Below are positions 45,388 through 54,412 of a stretch of 64,000 bases of DNA, piece after piece; position 1 is the first letter of the stretch; the number at the start of each line of letters is the position of its first letter. Where the stretch lies: NCBI GenBank assembly GCA_963210315.1, contig OY723284.1, positions 868,001 through 932,000 on the forward strand. Reading direction: 5' to 3'. The notes beneath the pieces were generated by a model. That model was not told where the DNA came from. It saw only the letters and a program-made list of their open reading frames with translations, and ran no database searches. A program made the translations under genes and the position numbers. Origin of the DNA: Rhynchopus euleeides. Its lineage: Eukaryota; Euglenozoa; Diplonemea; Diplonemida; Diplonemidae.

Positions 45388-46362
45388 CTAGGCCACGCCT
45401 GGGAAACCCCCGCCCCCCCGCACCGGGCCGGCCCAACGGGGCTCCCTGCCGCTGAGCTCTGTGATCTGCGCAAGCATATCCGCATACTCACCCTCCAGCA
45501 GCGAACGGGCCATCTGCTCCTCCAGCGACGCGTGGTGCTCCTGCACCAGGGCTGTGAACCACGAGGGGTCCAGGAGGCTCTTCATCGTCGCCACATCGGA
45601 GTGGAGGGTGGACATCATCACGACAAACTCCTCCTCCAGCCCCTCCCGCGTCCGCCTCTCGTGATCCCAGATGCGTTTCCGCGCCTTGAACACCTTCCGC
45701 CTCTGCTTGAGCCTCATCTTCCGCACCGACGCAGACCCTCTGTCACCAACCTGCCCCTGCACTCCGAGAAGCCCCAAAGCCCTGCAGACGATGCAGCGTA
45801 TCGCACGGTGCATGTCACGTGTGAACCACTCATCACGGAAGCGGTGATGCAGGCAGCGGAGCGCATCGAAAGCATCTAAGGCAACCGCCGGGGTGAAGAC
45901 GGACGACATCAGGAGCAGCAGCCTGCGTGGGTCGGCTGAGGTGGTGAGGGAGTGCGTGCTCCTGAGGCACTGCATCATGCGGAGCCACGCGGCGTACTCC
46001 GCCTCGGAGATGGGCAGCTCCGGGTTGAGGTGGAGCGTCAGCGCCTCGGGCGGGGCGCCGTCGTCCTCAGAGTCGGTGTCGTCGTAGTCCGACAGCGAGG
46101 TGGTGGTGGCGTCGGTGGTGTCCCCACCCTGCACACCTATCTCGATCTGCAGGCAGGCCAGACGCTCCCGCGCCTCCCGCGCGACCTGCTCTGCGGCAGG
46201 GCAGGGGCGGCCCCCGTCCAGCATGGGCTGGGTCCGCTCCACATTCTTCAGGAAGCGCTCCGCACACACGATCTCAGGAAGTATGCGGTTTTCCTCCTCG
46301 GCACGCAGAGACTCGCGCAGCACGTCCTCAGGGGTGCAAGCGCCCTGTGCCACGCGGGCAAG
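45388..46362 (-). CDS. Helical protein of unknown function (5' exon uncertain)
   Basis: The exon opens at 46362 after a strong acceptor (CACCCCCTCACCCCAG) and encodes ~324 residues to TAG at 45388. There is no ATG before residue ~47, while the sequence between (PEDVLRESLRAEEENRILPEIVCAERFLKNVERTQ) looks like real coding, so a 5' exon is expected. One candidate ends at 46629 with donor GTATGCCTTC and starts at ATG 46772; it is in frame but its codon use is unlike the rest, so I give it low weight. The protein is mainly helical, with an acidic SDYDDTDSEDDG segment (~90-105), a helical core (EAEYAAWLRMMQCLRSTH ... FDALRCLHHRFRDEWF), a basic segment (VRKMRLKQRRKVFKARKRIWDHERR) and a C-terminal coiled coil (SLLEGEYADMLAQI). 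No family recognised. Confidence 0.72.
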   Translation of the reverse strand, partial: LARVAQGACTPEDVLRESLRAEEENRILPEIVCAERFLKNVERTQPMLDGGRPCPAAEQVAREARERLACLQIEIGVQGGDTTDATTTSLSDYDDTDSEDDGAPPEALTLHLNPELPISEAEYAAWLRMMQCLRSTHSLTTSADPRRLLLLMSSVFTPAVALDAFDALRCLHHRFRDEWFTRDMHRAIRCIVCRALGLLGVQGQVGDRGSASVRKMRLKQRRKVFKARKRIWDHERRTREGLEEEFVVMMSTLHSDVATMKSLLDPSWFTALVQEHHASLEEQMARSLLEGEYADMLAQITELSGREPRWAGPVRGGGGFPGVA

Positions 46363-47140
46363 CTGGGGTGAGGGGGGTGGGGGTGGCCAGGAGATTAGAG
46401 GGGGGGGACAGTGTGTTGCCGGCAGCTGAATGGGGATCCTGTGGCAAACCCGCCCGGGCCCCTCCCCTCGCAGTGCTGAAGGTGTTGGGCACTGCTGTTC
46501 GCACCCCTCACCCCATGGCTGCGTCTCTTCAGGAAGAAGCGGGGACAGGCAGGTCAGGGCTTTGCAAGACCCCCCGTGGGGTGTGGCGGGTGACAGGGTT
46601 GTAAAAGCAAATCACCAAGAAGGCATACGATGGCATTGATGCACTTTTCTCTGTAACGTGCCGCATGCGGTGGCGTGTCACGAGTGCCGGCAGGGCCCGC
46701 TAGAGAGGCACGGCCCAGCTCATCTGACGTGCCATTCTGGTGGCTGTGTGTCCAACAGCCAGCACGAGCCATTCAGGTGCACCGGCATGCGGCAGCTGTG
46801 TCCTGCTCTGTTCGAGGGGGGATGGGATGAGAGGAAGGTCTGCAGAAAAGGCATTGTGTGCCCCTGCAGAGGCGACAGTCGTCAGCAGCAATGGGTGGTT
46901 GTTAGGATGTGCGTGAGATGCTCACGAGAGCGGGCGGGGCGGGGCGGGGTGGGGGGAGAGGCCCGGGCAGCACCGCGCGTGTATATCTTAGCACCGGGCA
47001 CCCTGAAAGAGTCAGCGGGGCGAGACGGGCACAGCGGCAGGGCAATCCCTCAGGGTCTGGGAATCGCCGGAAGGCGGGTTGCAACCACACCGCCGCCGCC
47101 TCAGCATGCACTCTCTGTCGGGTGCAACCGCTCTTCTGGT
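46363..47140. other. Intergenic region; possible upstream exon
   Basis: Most likely holds the missing 5' exon of the downstream minus-strand gene (candidate 46629-46772). On the coding strand the pyrimidine tract next to 46363 is the acceptor region. Nothing else seen. Confidence 0.35.
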
Positions 47141-47407
47141 CTAGACGTCGAAGTCGCCTTTGAGCACCACAAACACGTGCTGCTCGTCCTTGAGCTCATT
47201 CCGCACGAGAGCGCGCTGTGAGTACATGTTGCCACCCTCTTGCCGGATGCCAAGTGGTCGTCCGAGCGAAGCTCCAAAAGAGGTGTCGTATCGTGCCACA
47301 CCTACGTTGCCAAGCCAGCTTATCTTTTGTGTGCCCTCCCCACAATCGACTACGATGACCTTTTCCCGGACATGCACATGGATGCGCATGTTGGTCGACG
47401 GAGGCAT
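47141..47407 (-). CDS. Small 88-aa protein of unknown function
   Basis: The frame opens upstream, but TTTACACAG|CACC directly precedes ATG 47407, a clear leader-acceptor context, so translation most likely starts at MPPSTN. The protein runs MRIHVHVREKVIVVDCGEGT, then QKISWLGNVGVARYDTSFG, LGRPLGIRQEGG, and ends with ELKDEQHVFVVLKGDFDV. Alternating beta strands (RIHVHV, KVIVVDC, HVFVVLKG) around one short helix would fit a ubiquitin-like beta-grasp fold, inferred from pattern only. The compact, motif-rich sequence (CGEGTQ, WLGNVGVARYD) looks conserved rather than random. It lies ~0.8-0.9 kb from its neighbours on both sides, on the same strand. Confidence 0.72.
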   Translation of the reverse strand: MPPSTNMRIHVHVREKVIVVDCGEGTQKISWLGNVGVARYDTSFGASLGRPLGIRQEGGNMYSQRALVRNELKDEQHVFVVLKGDFDV

Positions 47408-48327
47408 GGTGCTGTGTAAATGCCTGGATGTGACGAGGGAGGCTGGGCCACACTTTGCACGTAACAATGCCGGGGCAGCGGTGAAACGTATCACAATACA
47501 CGGCAACCTGGCACCCTCAGAGGGTCAGAAGTCCTGAGCCCCTGCAATGGGTGTGCAGTGCCGAGTGATTGGGTATTCCACCAAGCCGTCCACGCCTGAG
47601 CTGCTCTGATTTTGGAACACGACTATGATCGGTGTACGTTTGCATCAACAGTGGGGCAGCCTGTGAAGGCGCATCCATGCCGTGCAAAACGGTTCCCACA
47701 GCAAGAAGGTCAAGAAACATTGCCTGTGCCTGACAACCCGTGGCATTGTAGCCACATGCAGTGGCACCGCCGAGAGACGATGGCCTTCGCTTCATGCCAG
47801 CCACACTGAAGCAGCTTTATGACACCAGAGCAGAACAGCACACGCACATGTGAATCTTGAACGATATGAACGATTGTTGGCCGTGTCTCTTACAGCCCCC
47901 CGGTGAGAGGGGCCACTGTTCCAAGCCGGGCCACACGGTGGCTGGTCTTTTTGCAGTGCAGAGCACACCGAGCATTGCTCTTGATGCGGTCTCACTGTAC
48001 TTCCATCCACTCTCACATCCACCCCTAGCATCCACCTACAAACCGGGATCAGCACAAATAGTCGTCGGAAGACGATATTTGCATGATTCTCAATCCCCCA
48101 TTCTACTTTGTGCACCCCCTCTCTCTTCCCTTCCACACACATGCGTGAATATTTTCGGAATGGCCAATACGCGCGGAGTACGCCTGCTCTCGCCATCACC
48201 TCCACTGCACACACGTTGCACGTATCTTTTGAACGACTTCGGCCGTCAGAGTGAGCACTATTTCCTGGCAGAACACACAACGCACCCACCCACCCACCCA
48301 CCCCTCACCCCCTCTGCTCTGCCTTCC
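47408..48327. other. Intergenic region
   Basis: 920 bp; contains the family B copy at 47856-47920 and a (CCCA)n run at 48283-48303. Frames here are short and unsupported. Confidence 0.45.
47856..47920 (+). repeat. Repeat family B, copy
   Basis: CTTGAACGATATGAACGATT, then GGCCGTGTCTCTTACAGCC and CCCCGGTGAGAGGGGCCACTG. The CCCC-GGTGA-GAGGGG hairpin is shared with 55790 and 63869. Confidence 0.65.
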
Positions 48328-49377
48328 TCACCGCTTCCGGGCTGTGAAGCTCTCCCTGATGCTGACCTGGTCTGCATAGCGTTTGTGCTGCCCTGCAACT
48401 GCCGCGGCACGCCCTGTCTGCAGCCTGTTCTCCTGATCCGCAACATGCGTCGTCTTCGCCTCCTGCTGCAGGATGTTTGCCGAGCGCCGCATGATGCGCT
48501 TCTCATGCACCGCGGTGGCCATCACCTTCTCCTGCTTCTGCCACGTCAGGTCCAGCCCACGCGAGGTGCTCTGGAACCTCTCCTCTGGTGAGCAGAACGA
48601 AGCCGCGCGCGAGTCCAGCACCTGCACCATCTCACGCGTCTCGGGGTGGCGCGTCGCCCCCAGCCTCGTCAGCCCTGCCCGCTGCGGAGGGAACTCCGGG
48701 TTCGCGTCGATCTGTGCCACTGGGGCGGGGGCCGGCGCGCTTTCAGGCTTCTGCCAACCACCACCCCCGGCCCCCACCGCCAGCCCCGCCTCCATGCTGG
48801 CCGTGAGGTGCGCGAGGCGTGCGTTGGGCTTCCGGATAACGGGCAGGCCACGCCACCCCGGCACCGCCGGCACAGGCCCCGGCATTGTCGCATACAGGTC
48901 CTGCGATTTGAAAGACCCGCTCAGCACAAGGTTGGCGGAGGCAGCAGGCGACGCCAGGGGGGGCGGCACGCGCGACGAGGATATGGCGGAAGGCACCAGC
49001 GGTGGGTTGTAGTCGACGCACTGGGGGTCGCTGGGGCGGTCCTCCAAAGGGCCCTGCACCCTTTGGTTGGAACGCTCTTTAAAATAGTGCCGCGCTGTCG
49101 CGGTCTTGCTCTTGCGTGCCGTCTCCGCGGAGAGATCAGGCGCAGTGAAGGGCTGCGGTGCTGCAGCGGTGACCCTCCCTACGATAACCCGCCTCCGCTG
49201 TCGGGTGCCAGTCTCGAGGTTGCCCGGGAGGAAACGCACGTCGCTCTTCCGCACACCCCCGGGGTACCGCGCGGGCTGCCGCTGCACGGCGGCTGCCCAC
49301 TCCTCGCACCCGTTGAACCGCCTGCTGACTCCGCCCGTGTCTCGTATGCTTTCGGAGCGTGATGCCACCAAAGCCAT
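48328..49377 (-). CDS. Basic, mostly disordered protein of unknown function, 349 aa
   Basis: ATG 49377 (MALVASRSESIRDTGG) is chosen because GACCCCCGCGCAG, a good acceptor, lies seven bases before it; the frame is open 27 codons further. The first ~120 residues have short basic motifs (RRFNGCEEWAAAVQRQPARY, GTRQRRRVIVGRV). The middle is Pro/Ala/Ser-rich. The last ~110 residues are helical and charged (RFQSTSRGLDLTWQKQEKVM, HEKRIMRRSANILQQEAK, HKRYADQVSIRESFTARKR). No domain recognised. The composition and the short WQKQ/RMMR-type helical motifs resemble flagellar or microtubule-associated proteins, which is only a hint. It is the most upstream of the minus-strand genes seen in this half of the window. 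Confidence 0.75.
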   Translation of the reverse strand: MALVASRSESIRDTGGVSRRFNGCEEWAAAVQRQPARYPGGVRKSDVRFLPGNLETGTRQRRRVIVGRVTAAAPQPFTAPDLSAETARKSKTATARHYFKERSNQRVQGPLEDRPSDPQCVDYNPPLVPSAISSSRVPPPLASPAASANLVLSGSFKSQDLYATMPGPVPAVPGWRGLPVIRKPNARLAHLTASMEAGLAVGAGGGGWQKPESAPAPAPVAQIDANPEFPPQRAGLTRLGATRHPETREMVQVLDSRAASFCSPEERFQSTSRGLDLTWQKQEKVMATAVHEKRIMRRSANILQQEAKTTHVADQENRLQTGRAAAVAGQHKRYADQVSIRESFTARKR

Positions 49378-49559
49378 GTTGGGGCTGCGCGGGGGTCGGG
49401 GTGGGTGTGCCTGGAGAGGTGGGGTGCAGGGATGGAGGAATGGAGAGGGCACACACATGGATGTTGCGCAGAAGTCAGGTGTATTTTTAATCCCCGGTCT
49501 TCCCAGGCAAAAATCCCCGATTCATCCCCGCTTTTTTCCAGCTAAAAATGGTCCCCAAT

Positions 49560-49998
49560 GTCCCTCCTCCCCAGTGTGGGGCCCTTGGTCTTGTACCAAA
49601 TGGGGTCCTTCCACGATTCCTCCCGCTCGCGCCATACTCGGGTGCTGGAGGAAAACCCCCAAAAAACGGCTTTCAGGACCGTTATTCCGACGAACCCCCT
49701 GATATGCCACAGCTGAAACAGCCCAAGGACTTGCTGCGGTTACTAGACGGGCAGACACACGCTACACGGGGGGTCTGGGGGGCGGAGCCCCCCAGCCGCC
49801 GGAGGCCACGGTAGTGAACATTTGTTCAGTGTGGGCGTACAGATTCTGTGTGAGTTGGCTGGGTCCTCCTGAGGCTACTGGAGCTGTTGGATTCCCTGAC
49901 CTGATGGGAATCGAAGGACTTGGGTACGAGATATCCGCCACAGGGGGGTCTGGGGGGCGGAGCCCCCCAGCCGCCGGAGGCCACGGTAGTGAACGTCT
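49560..49998 (-). repeat. Long family A repeat, inverted copy
   Basis: Homologous to 21681-22160 in reverse: hairpin copies 6 (49941-49998) and 5 (49767-49827) are about 175 bp apart. They are separated by the same CAGAATCTGTACGCCCAC / CTGACCTGATGGGAATCGA words and followed by the same CCCGTCTAGTAACC and CGCGAGCGGGAG tail. Transcriptional role unknown. Confidence 0.8.
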
Positions 49999-50004
49999 GG
50001 GCTC

Positions 50005-50120
50005 TTGGCTGGAAAAAACCCGGTTTTAGCTGGAAAAAAACTGGTATTTTGGCTGGAAAAAAAACGGTTTTTTGCTGGAAAAAAAACCTGGTTTTGGCTG
50101 GAAAAAAACCGGAAAAAGGG
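50005..50120 (+). repeat. GCTGGAAAAAAACCGGTTTT short tandem repeat
   Basis: Five to six units of ~22-25 bp of the type GGCTGGAAAAAA(C)NGGTTTT, each partly self-complementary. It lies directly next to the hairpin repeat copy 6. Confidence 0.75.
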
Positions 50121-50194
50121 CGGATGCCAAAAAGACTCATCCTCATCCCCCACTAGAAATACACCTGCAGAAGTGCCAGCAAAAAAAAACCATC

Positions 50195-50375
50195 TGTGTC
50201 CCCGCTGGATCGTAAAGTGACAGCAAAACGAGACAACAAAGCAATTACTGCCGAAAGTTGTTTTGTTGGAACGCAGACCCCACTCTTTGTGTACACCACT
50301 CCCCGGTCTGATGAAGTGGTGTGAGTGGGGACGCACGATCCAGCTAAAGGCACAGAAAGTGTTTCCCCAGTTGGC
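50195..50375 (+). repeat. Dispersed ~185-bp repeat, copy 2
   Basis: Direct homologue of 29771-29956 with the same ordered words, including CCCCACTCTTTGTGTAC and CCCCAGTTGG. Differences are spread evenly, with no frame preserved. Confidence 0.65.
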
Positions 50376-50923
50376 TACGCCGAACTAACACAAAACATTC
50401 TGTTGGTGGTGTGAAGAGGCTATGGCATGCGAAAACAAAAAACAGATCGGAGGGGTGTGGGGGGGGTGTGGGGCGGCCTGGTGGCTTGGTGGCTGGGACT
50501 GTTCAGAAAACTTTTCTCCCCTCCCCTCCCCCCCCCCACCCCACGCACAGGGAACTCTTCTTGCTGGTGTGGATACCTTTTCTACGGCTCCATGGTTTCT
50601 TGAGCAGATCCGCACCTACTTCCCCCATCCAACGAACATGCATGCATGCCAGCACTGCTGTTGTGGTGCCATGAACCACACGCCAGCCATGGGCTATACG
50701 ACTCAATTGACAAAACTGAACTATTTTGAACGCTTTGGACGATCCCTGCTTTCGGCATCTCCCAGTCCCACCACCTCCAACTCCCCTGGCGTGGAATCGA
50801 CCACGGTGAGATGGGCTTGATACGATCTTTTTGTCGAAATCCAGTGCATGCATGCCGCATAATCACATAAGTTCCACCCCCCCCCCCCCACCCACCACAC
50901 ACACGACGCGCTGTCGGGGTCTT

Positions 50924-51165
50924 CGACTGTCGATTCGACAGTCGAATCGACAGCAAAATCGACTGTCGACTGTCGACAGGTCGACTGTCGATTCGACTGT
51001 CGACCCGTCGACAGTCGACAGTCGATTTTGCTGTCGATCGACAGTCGATTCGACCTGTCGACTGTCGACCTGTCGACAGTCGACAGCTGTCGACAGCTTA
51101 CTGTCGACAGGTCGACAGTCGATTTCGACAGCTATACCTGTCGACAGCTTCGACAGGTCGGGTAC
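50924..51165. repeat. Left GTCGAC palindrome array
   Basis: More than twenty units of TCGACAGTCGA/TCGACTGTCGA in both orientations, many overlapping, giving nested hairpins. Words such as GTCGACTGTCGAC occur repeatedly. Confidence 0.85.
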
Positions 51166-51247
51166 TGGTTCACTGACCGGTAGACAGCCTGAGTGACCTG
51201 ACCCGGTCACTCAGACACTGAGTCATCTCAGACCCGTGGGTTTCTTT

Positions 51248-51530
51248 ACCAGATTCAGATTCAGATCTGCTGATCCAGAACCGCACCCTCTCCTTCCACA
51301 CCAATTGTATCAGCTGCTCATGGGTCCGAGTGACGACGATAGCAATGACGATGGCTCCATAGCAAAGATGGCTACCACTGTCAAAGCTCATCTGGAACAG
51401 AAACTGTCCCAGATGGAAGTCTCCTGTATAAATACAGGGTTCGGGTTTCCCACGAGTGTAACGCAGATACGTGCAGGTGTGTCAAGAGAGTGTGCAGCTC
51501 ACAGCAGTTCCTCATCCTTGGTTCTGAACC
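51248..51530 (+). repeat. Internal direct repeat, copy 1
   Basis: Shares with copy 2, in order: CCAGATTCAGA, CCAGAACCGCACCC, CAGCTGCTCATGGG/CGCTGCTCATGGG, CTCCATAGCAAAGATGGCTA, ACGAGTGTAA.GCAGATACG, GTGTGTCAAGA and TTCTGAACC. It also holds TATAAATA at 51428. No ORF is conserved between copies. Confidence 0.75.
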
Positions 51531-52275
51531 CCACAGTTCTTCGAATCACAGGGACAAGATCCAAACGATCAGGCTTTCCCGGACGCGCGGGGTTCAACTG
51601 GTGAAGACCGTTGTTGAGAGACCGTAGCGGAGGTCGACGGAGGCTTATCGCATGCTACGGCAGGGATGAGGACTCAGCCGCCACCCCGGTGGTTTGCAGG
51701 TTGAACAGGTTGTGTGGTTCCACTGTTCAACGTAGGTCGGCCTGTCTGATAAGACTCAGCCACCCTGCGGGTCAATTTATTCCAAAAAAAGACGCCTTTA
51801 TGACCAAAAGGCAAAATTTCCTCCCGTCAGGCTCCCGTACCACAGAGGCCCGTTGCGGGTTGCCTCTGTGTATGTGTACGTTTTGCGATGACGGGGTGTG
51901 GAACCTGGCGTAGACCGAGCTACAACCAGGCGCCGTGGGTCAATTTTTTTTAGAAAAGGCCTTGACCAAAGGCATCCCCCTAACACTTAATTGCTCTGCT
52001 TCAACCTGAACCGACCCTCTAGGCAGCGTGAGGTGGCTACGTCGAGCCACTTCGTGGACAGCTGCAGTTCCCTTCCCTTGTGTTCCTCTGTCAGGGGAAC
52101 AACACAATAGCAGCACTTACGTATTGTTTCATTTCAGTCAGCCAAGGAAAGTCGAGGAGTTCGAGCCGTTGAACAGTAACCAGAGGATGACAAGCAGGTT
52201 GAATATGAAGCAGTGATCTCCTGTGTACCCTTGGACCCACATTGAACTCGAACTGAAGCCCTCAGTCGTCCTTGA

Positions 52276-52533
52276 CCAGATTCAGACCCGCTTTTCCAGA
52301 ACCGCACCCCCTCCCTCCACTCCAAGTGTATCCGCTGCTCATGGGCCCACGTGACCACAAAGACTTAATCGTGACTCCATAGCAAAGATGGCTACCACGC
52401 TCAAGACCATCTGTGAACAGACGGCGGTCTCCTGTTTCCAGGGGTATGGAATTACCACGAGTGTAATGCAGATACGGTAGGTGTGTCAAGAAGGTTTGCA
52501 GCTCACAGCAGGTCGTCATCTTCGTTCTGAACC
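52276..52533 (+). repeat. Internal direct repeat, copy 2
   Basis: About 1 kb downstream of copy 1, same orientation, roughly 70-75% identical by eye, lacking the TATAAATA word. Too far inside the element ends to be LTRs. Confidence 0.75.
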
Positions 52534-53082
52534 TTGGTTCTGAAGTCGACAGCTCCTCAAGTCGGAGGCACACAAAGGATGGGTTCCGCAACTGTCCAAC
52601 TATCTACAGACTAGGTCAGACAGCCAGACAGCCCAGAAGGTGCAGTCCAGGTTCCACAGAGCAAATTAAATGTTAGCATTTCTGCACAACTACCGTATCG
52701 CAAATCGCAGCGGCGGTAGAAGTGACTGACTCTAAAACGGCGAGGTATCAGTCTTGACGCTGGAAAATTCCGTTCGGAAATACCAAACACATCCACAGAA
52801 AGTGGAAGGAATGGGCGCCAAGATGATGCGAACGATTTTTGGGGGGAGGAGGGGGGGGACTGCCCTGTATCGTGATACCCGTGAGGGCAAAAAAATACAG
52901 GGCAGGGAGGCACAGGCGCAGACACAACAGGGGCAACACATAGGCAGGCAACACTGGATGCAGGGCCAGAAGAAAAATGTTCTCTCGGCTGGGGAGGGAG
53001 GGGGGGGAGAATTGCTGACGAAATCGGAACGGCTCCAGAGTCACGACCCGACGATTCCAAGAGAGTGACGAGTCAAAAAAGT

Positions 53083-53425
53083 TGACGACAGTCTATTTCG
53101 ACAGGAATACCTGTCGAAAATCGACAGAAATACCTGTCGAAATCGACTGTCGATTTTCGACAGTCGAAAATCGACAGTCGAAATCGACAGAAATACCTGT
53201 CGAAATCGACTGTCGAAATCGACTGTCGATTTCGACAGGTATACCTGCGAATTCGACAGTCGATTTCGACAGTCGAAAATCGACCTGTCGAAACCTCTGT
53301 CGAACGACCGGTCGTCGACAGGTCGTTCGACAGGTATTTCGACAGGTAACCTGTCGATTTTCGACTGTCGAACGACCGGTCGAAACGCATGTCGTCTGTC
53401 GATTTCGACTGGTCGGCATTGTTCC
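53083..53425. repeat. Right GTCGA palindrome array
   Basis: TCGACTGTCGAAA and TTTCGACAGGTATACCTGTCG words in both orientations; longer, more A/T-interrupted than the left array. It includes GACCGGTCG palindromes at 53308 and 53372. Confidence 0.85.
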
Positions 53426-54358
53426 TGACAGCGCGTCGTGCACACTTCTGTTTGGTAGCGACGACCAGAGACTAACGCACGAACCAACTTATGATTTTTC
53501 GATGCTGGAGGAGAGGGAGAAAGGGGGTCGGGGAAGGGGGGAGGGGGGGGGGGCTGAAAGCATGTGAATACCCCCCCCCCCGGTGTTCCCATATTCCTGT
53601 TTTGGTTGATTATGTTTGCCAATTTTTCTTGTCCTGTGATTCCCAGTTTTTTTTGAATTCATTTTGCCTTGGACCCGCTGTTCATCACTATCCCTCTAAG
53701 GGGCCGTGAGTTTTCCTGTCCAGGAGTGGGGGGGGGGGGGGATGGGGGTGGGGGGAGAGTGGGGGGGGGGGGGGAGAGGAGGGGAGGAGTTGAGTTCCCG
53801 ACTGCTTCTAATTCCACCACCCCGCCCTCCCACCCCATCTCAACTGCCAGAGCAGACACCTCTTCAATCTGGTTGGCTCAATCCGTTACTTAATTTCCTT
53901 CTTTGTCGACACACCCCACTATAAGTGGCACGTGGCATTTTGGTGACGGGTTTTGCGTCAACACTGGGGTATTTTTCGACATTTTTTGGATGACGGTTGC
54001 CTGACCCACCCATTTGGAGGTATTAATCTTGCCTGACTGACACGCACAATACATCACACACCCTTTCTTTTTTCCCGAACCAAGAAGTGCCACGATTCGG
54101 CTCTTCCAGAGGGGACGTCTCCTGTTCTGCACACGCGTTCACCGCAACACGGCAGGAATCCATTCACGAACATTGGCTATCTCGCCAACGACAAGACTAC
54201 CCAAGCCAAATAAACAAGGCACACCAACAGGTCTGCTGCTTTGGATACCAAGGGCTTTCGCCGGACATTCCAAGAAGATACACCGTGAATCTTATTGTGG
54301 CAGTGTAGAGCGCAACGAGCACACCTGCTCTTGAGGCGTCCACACAGACACACTCACG

Positions 54359-54412
54359 TCAACCTTTTTGTTGAGTGGGGGTCGCACCGAGCGGACTCTG
54401 ATGCTGCCCCAC
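54359..54412 (+). repeat. CACCGAGCGGACTCTGATGC repeat, copy 2
   Basis: Begins TCAACCTTTTTGTTGAGTG; direct copy of 40267-40320. The first 18 bases form a short TCAAC-TTTTTG-GTTGA-like palindrome. Confidence 0.65.

Larger units (their letters stand above)
50902..53440. mobile_element. 2.5-kb non-coding element with CACGACGCG ends and GTCGAC arrays
   Basis: The left end CACGACGCGCTGTCGGG is matched in inverse at 53424-53440. CA (or CACA) lies outside both ends (50898-50901, 53441-53444), but in low-complexity DNA. Just inside lie arrays of TCGACTGTCGA/TCGACAGTCGA words at 50924-51165 and 53083-53425, about 240 and 340 bp long. The middle has no ORF of note but holds two diverged direct repeats (51248-51530, 52276-52533). 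The architecture copies that of 16593-20616 (CAC end, GTCGAC palindromes), so I infer a non-autonomous relative. Confidence 0.75.

Noticed and set aside
46372..46528. Mini-exon ATGGG with donor GTGAG near 46517 for the 45.4-46.4 kb gene
   Set aside because: It would join out of frame with the coding exon, and its donor is not GTATG like all confirmed introns here.
51248..52533. LTR retrotransposon with the two ~270-bp repeats as LTRs
   Set aside because: No reverse transcriptase or gag frame, no primer-binding site or TG..CA ends recognised, and the repeats lie inside an inverted-repeat element.
50924..53425. CRISPR-like array in the GTCGAC regions
   Set aside because: Units are short palindromes in both orientations without uniform spacers; the genome is eukaryotic.
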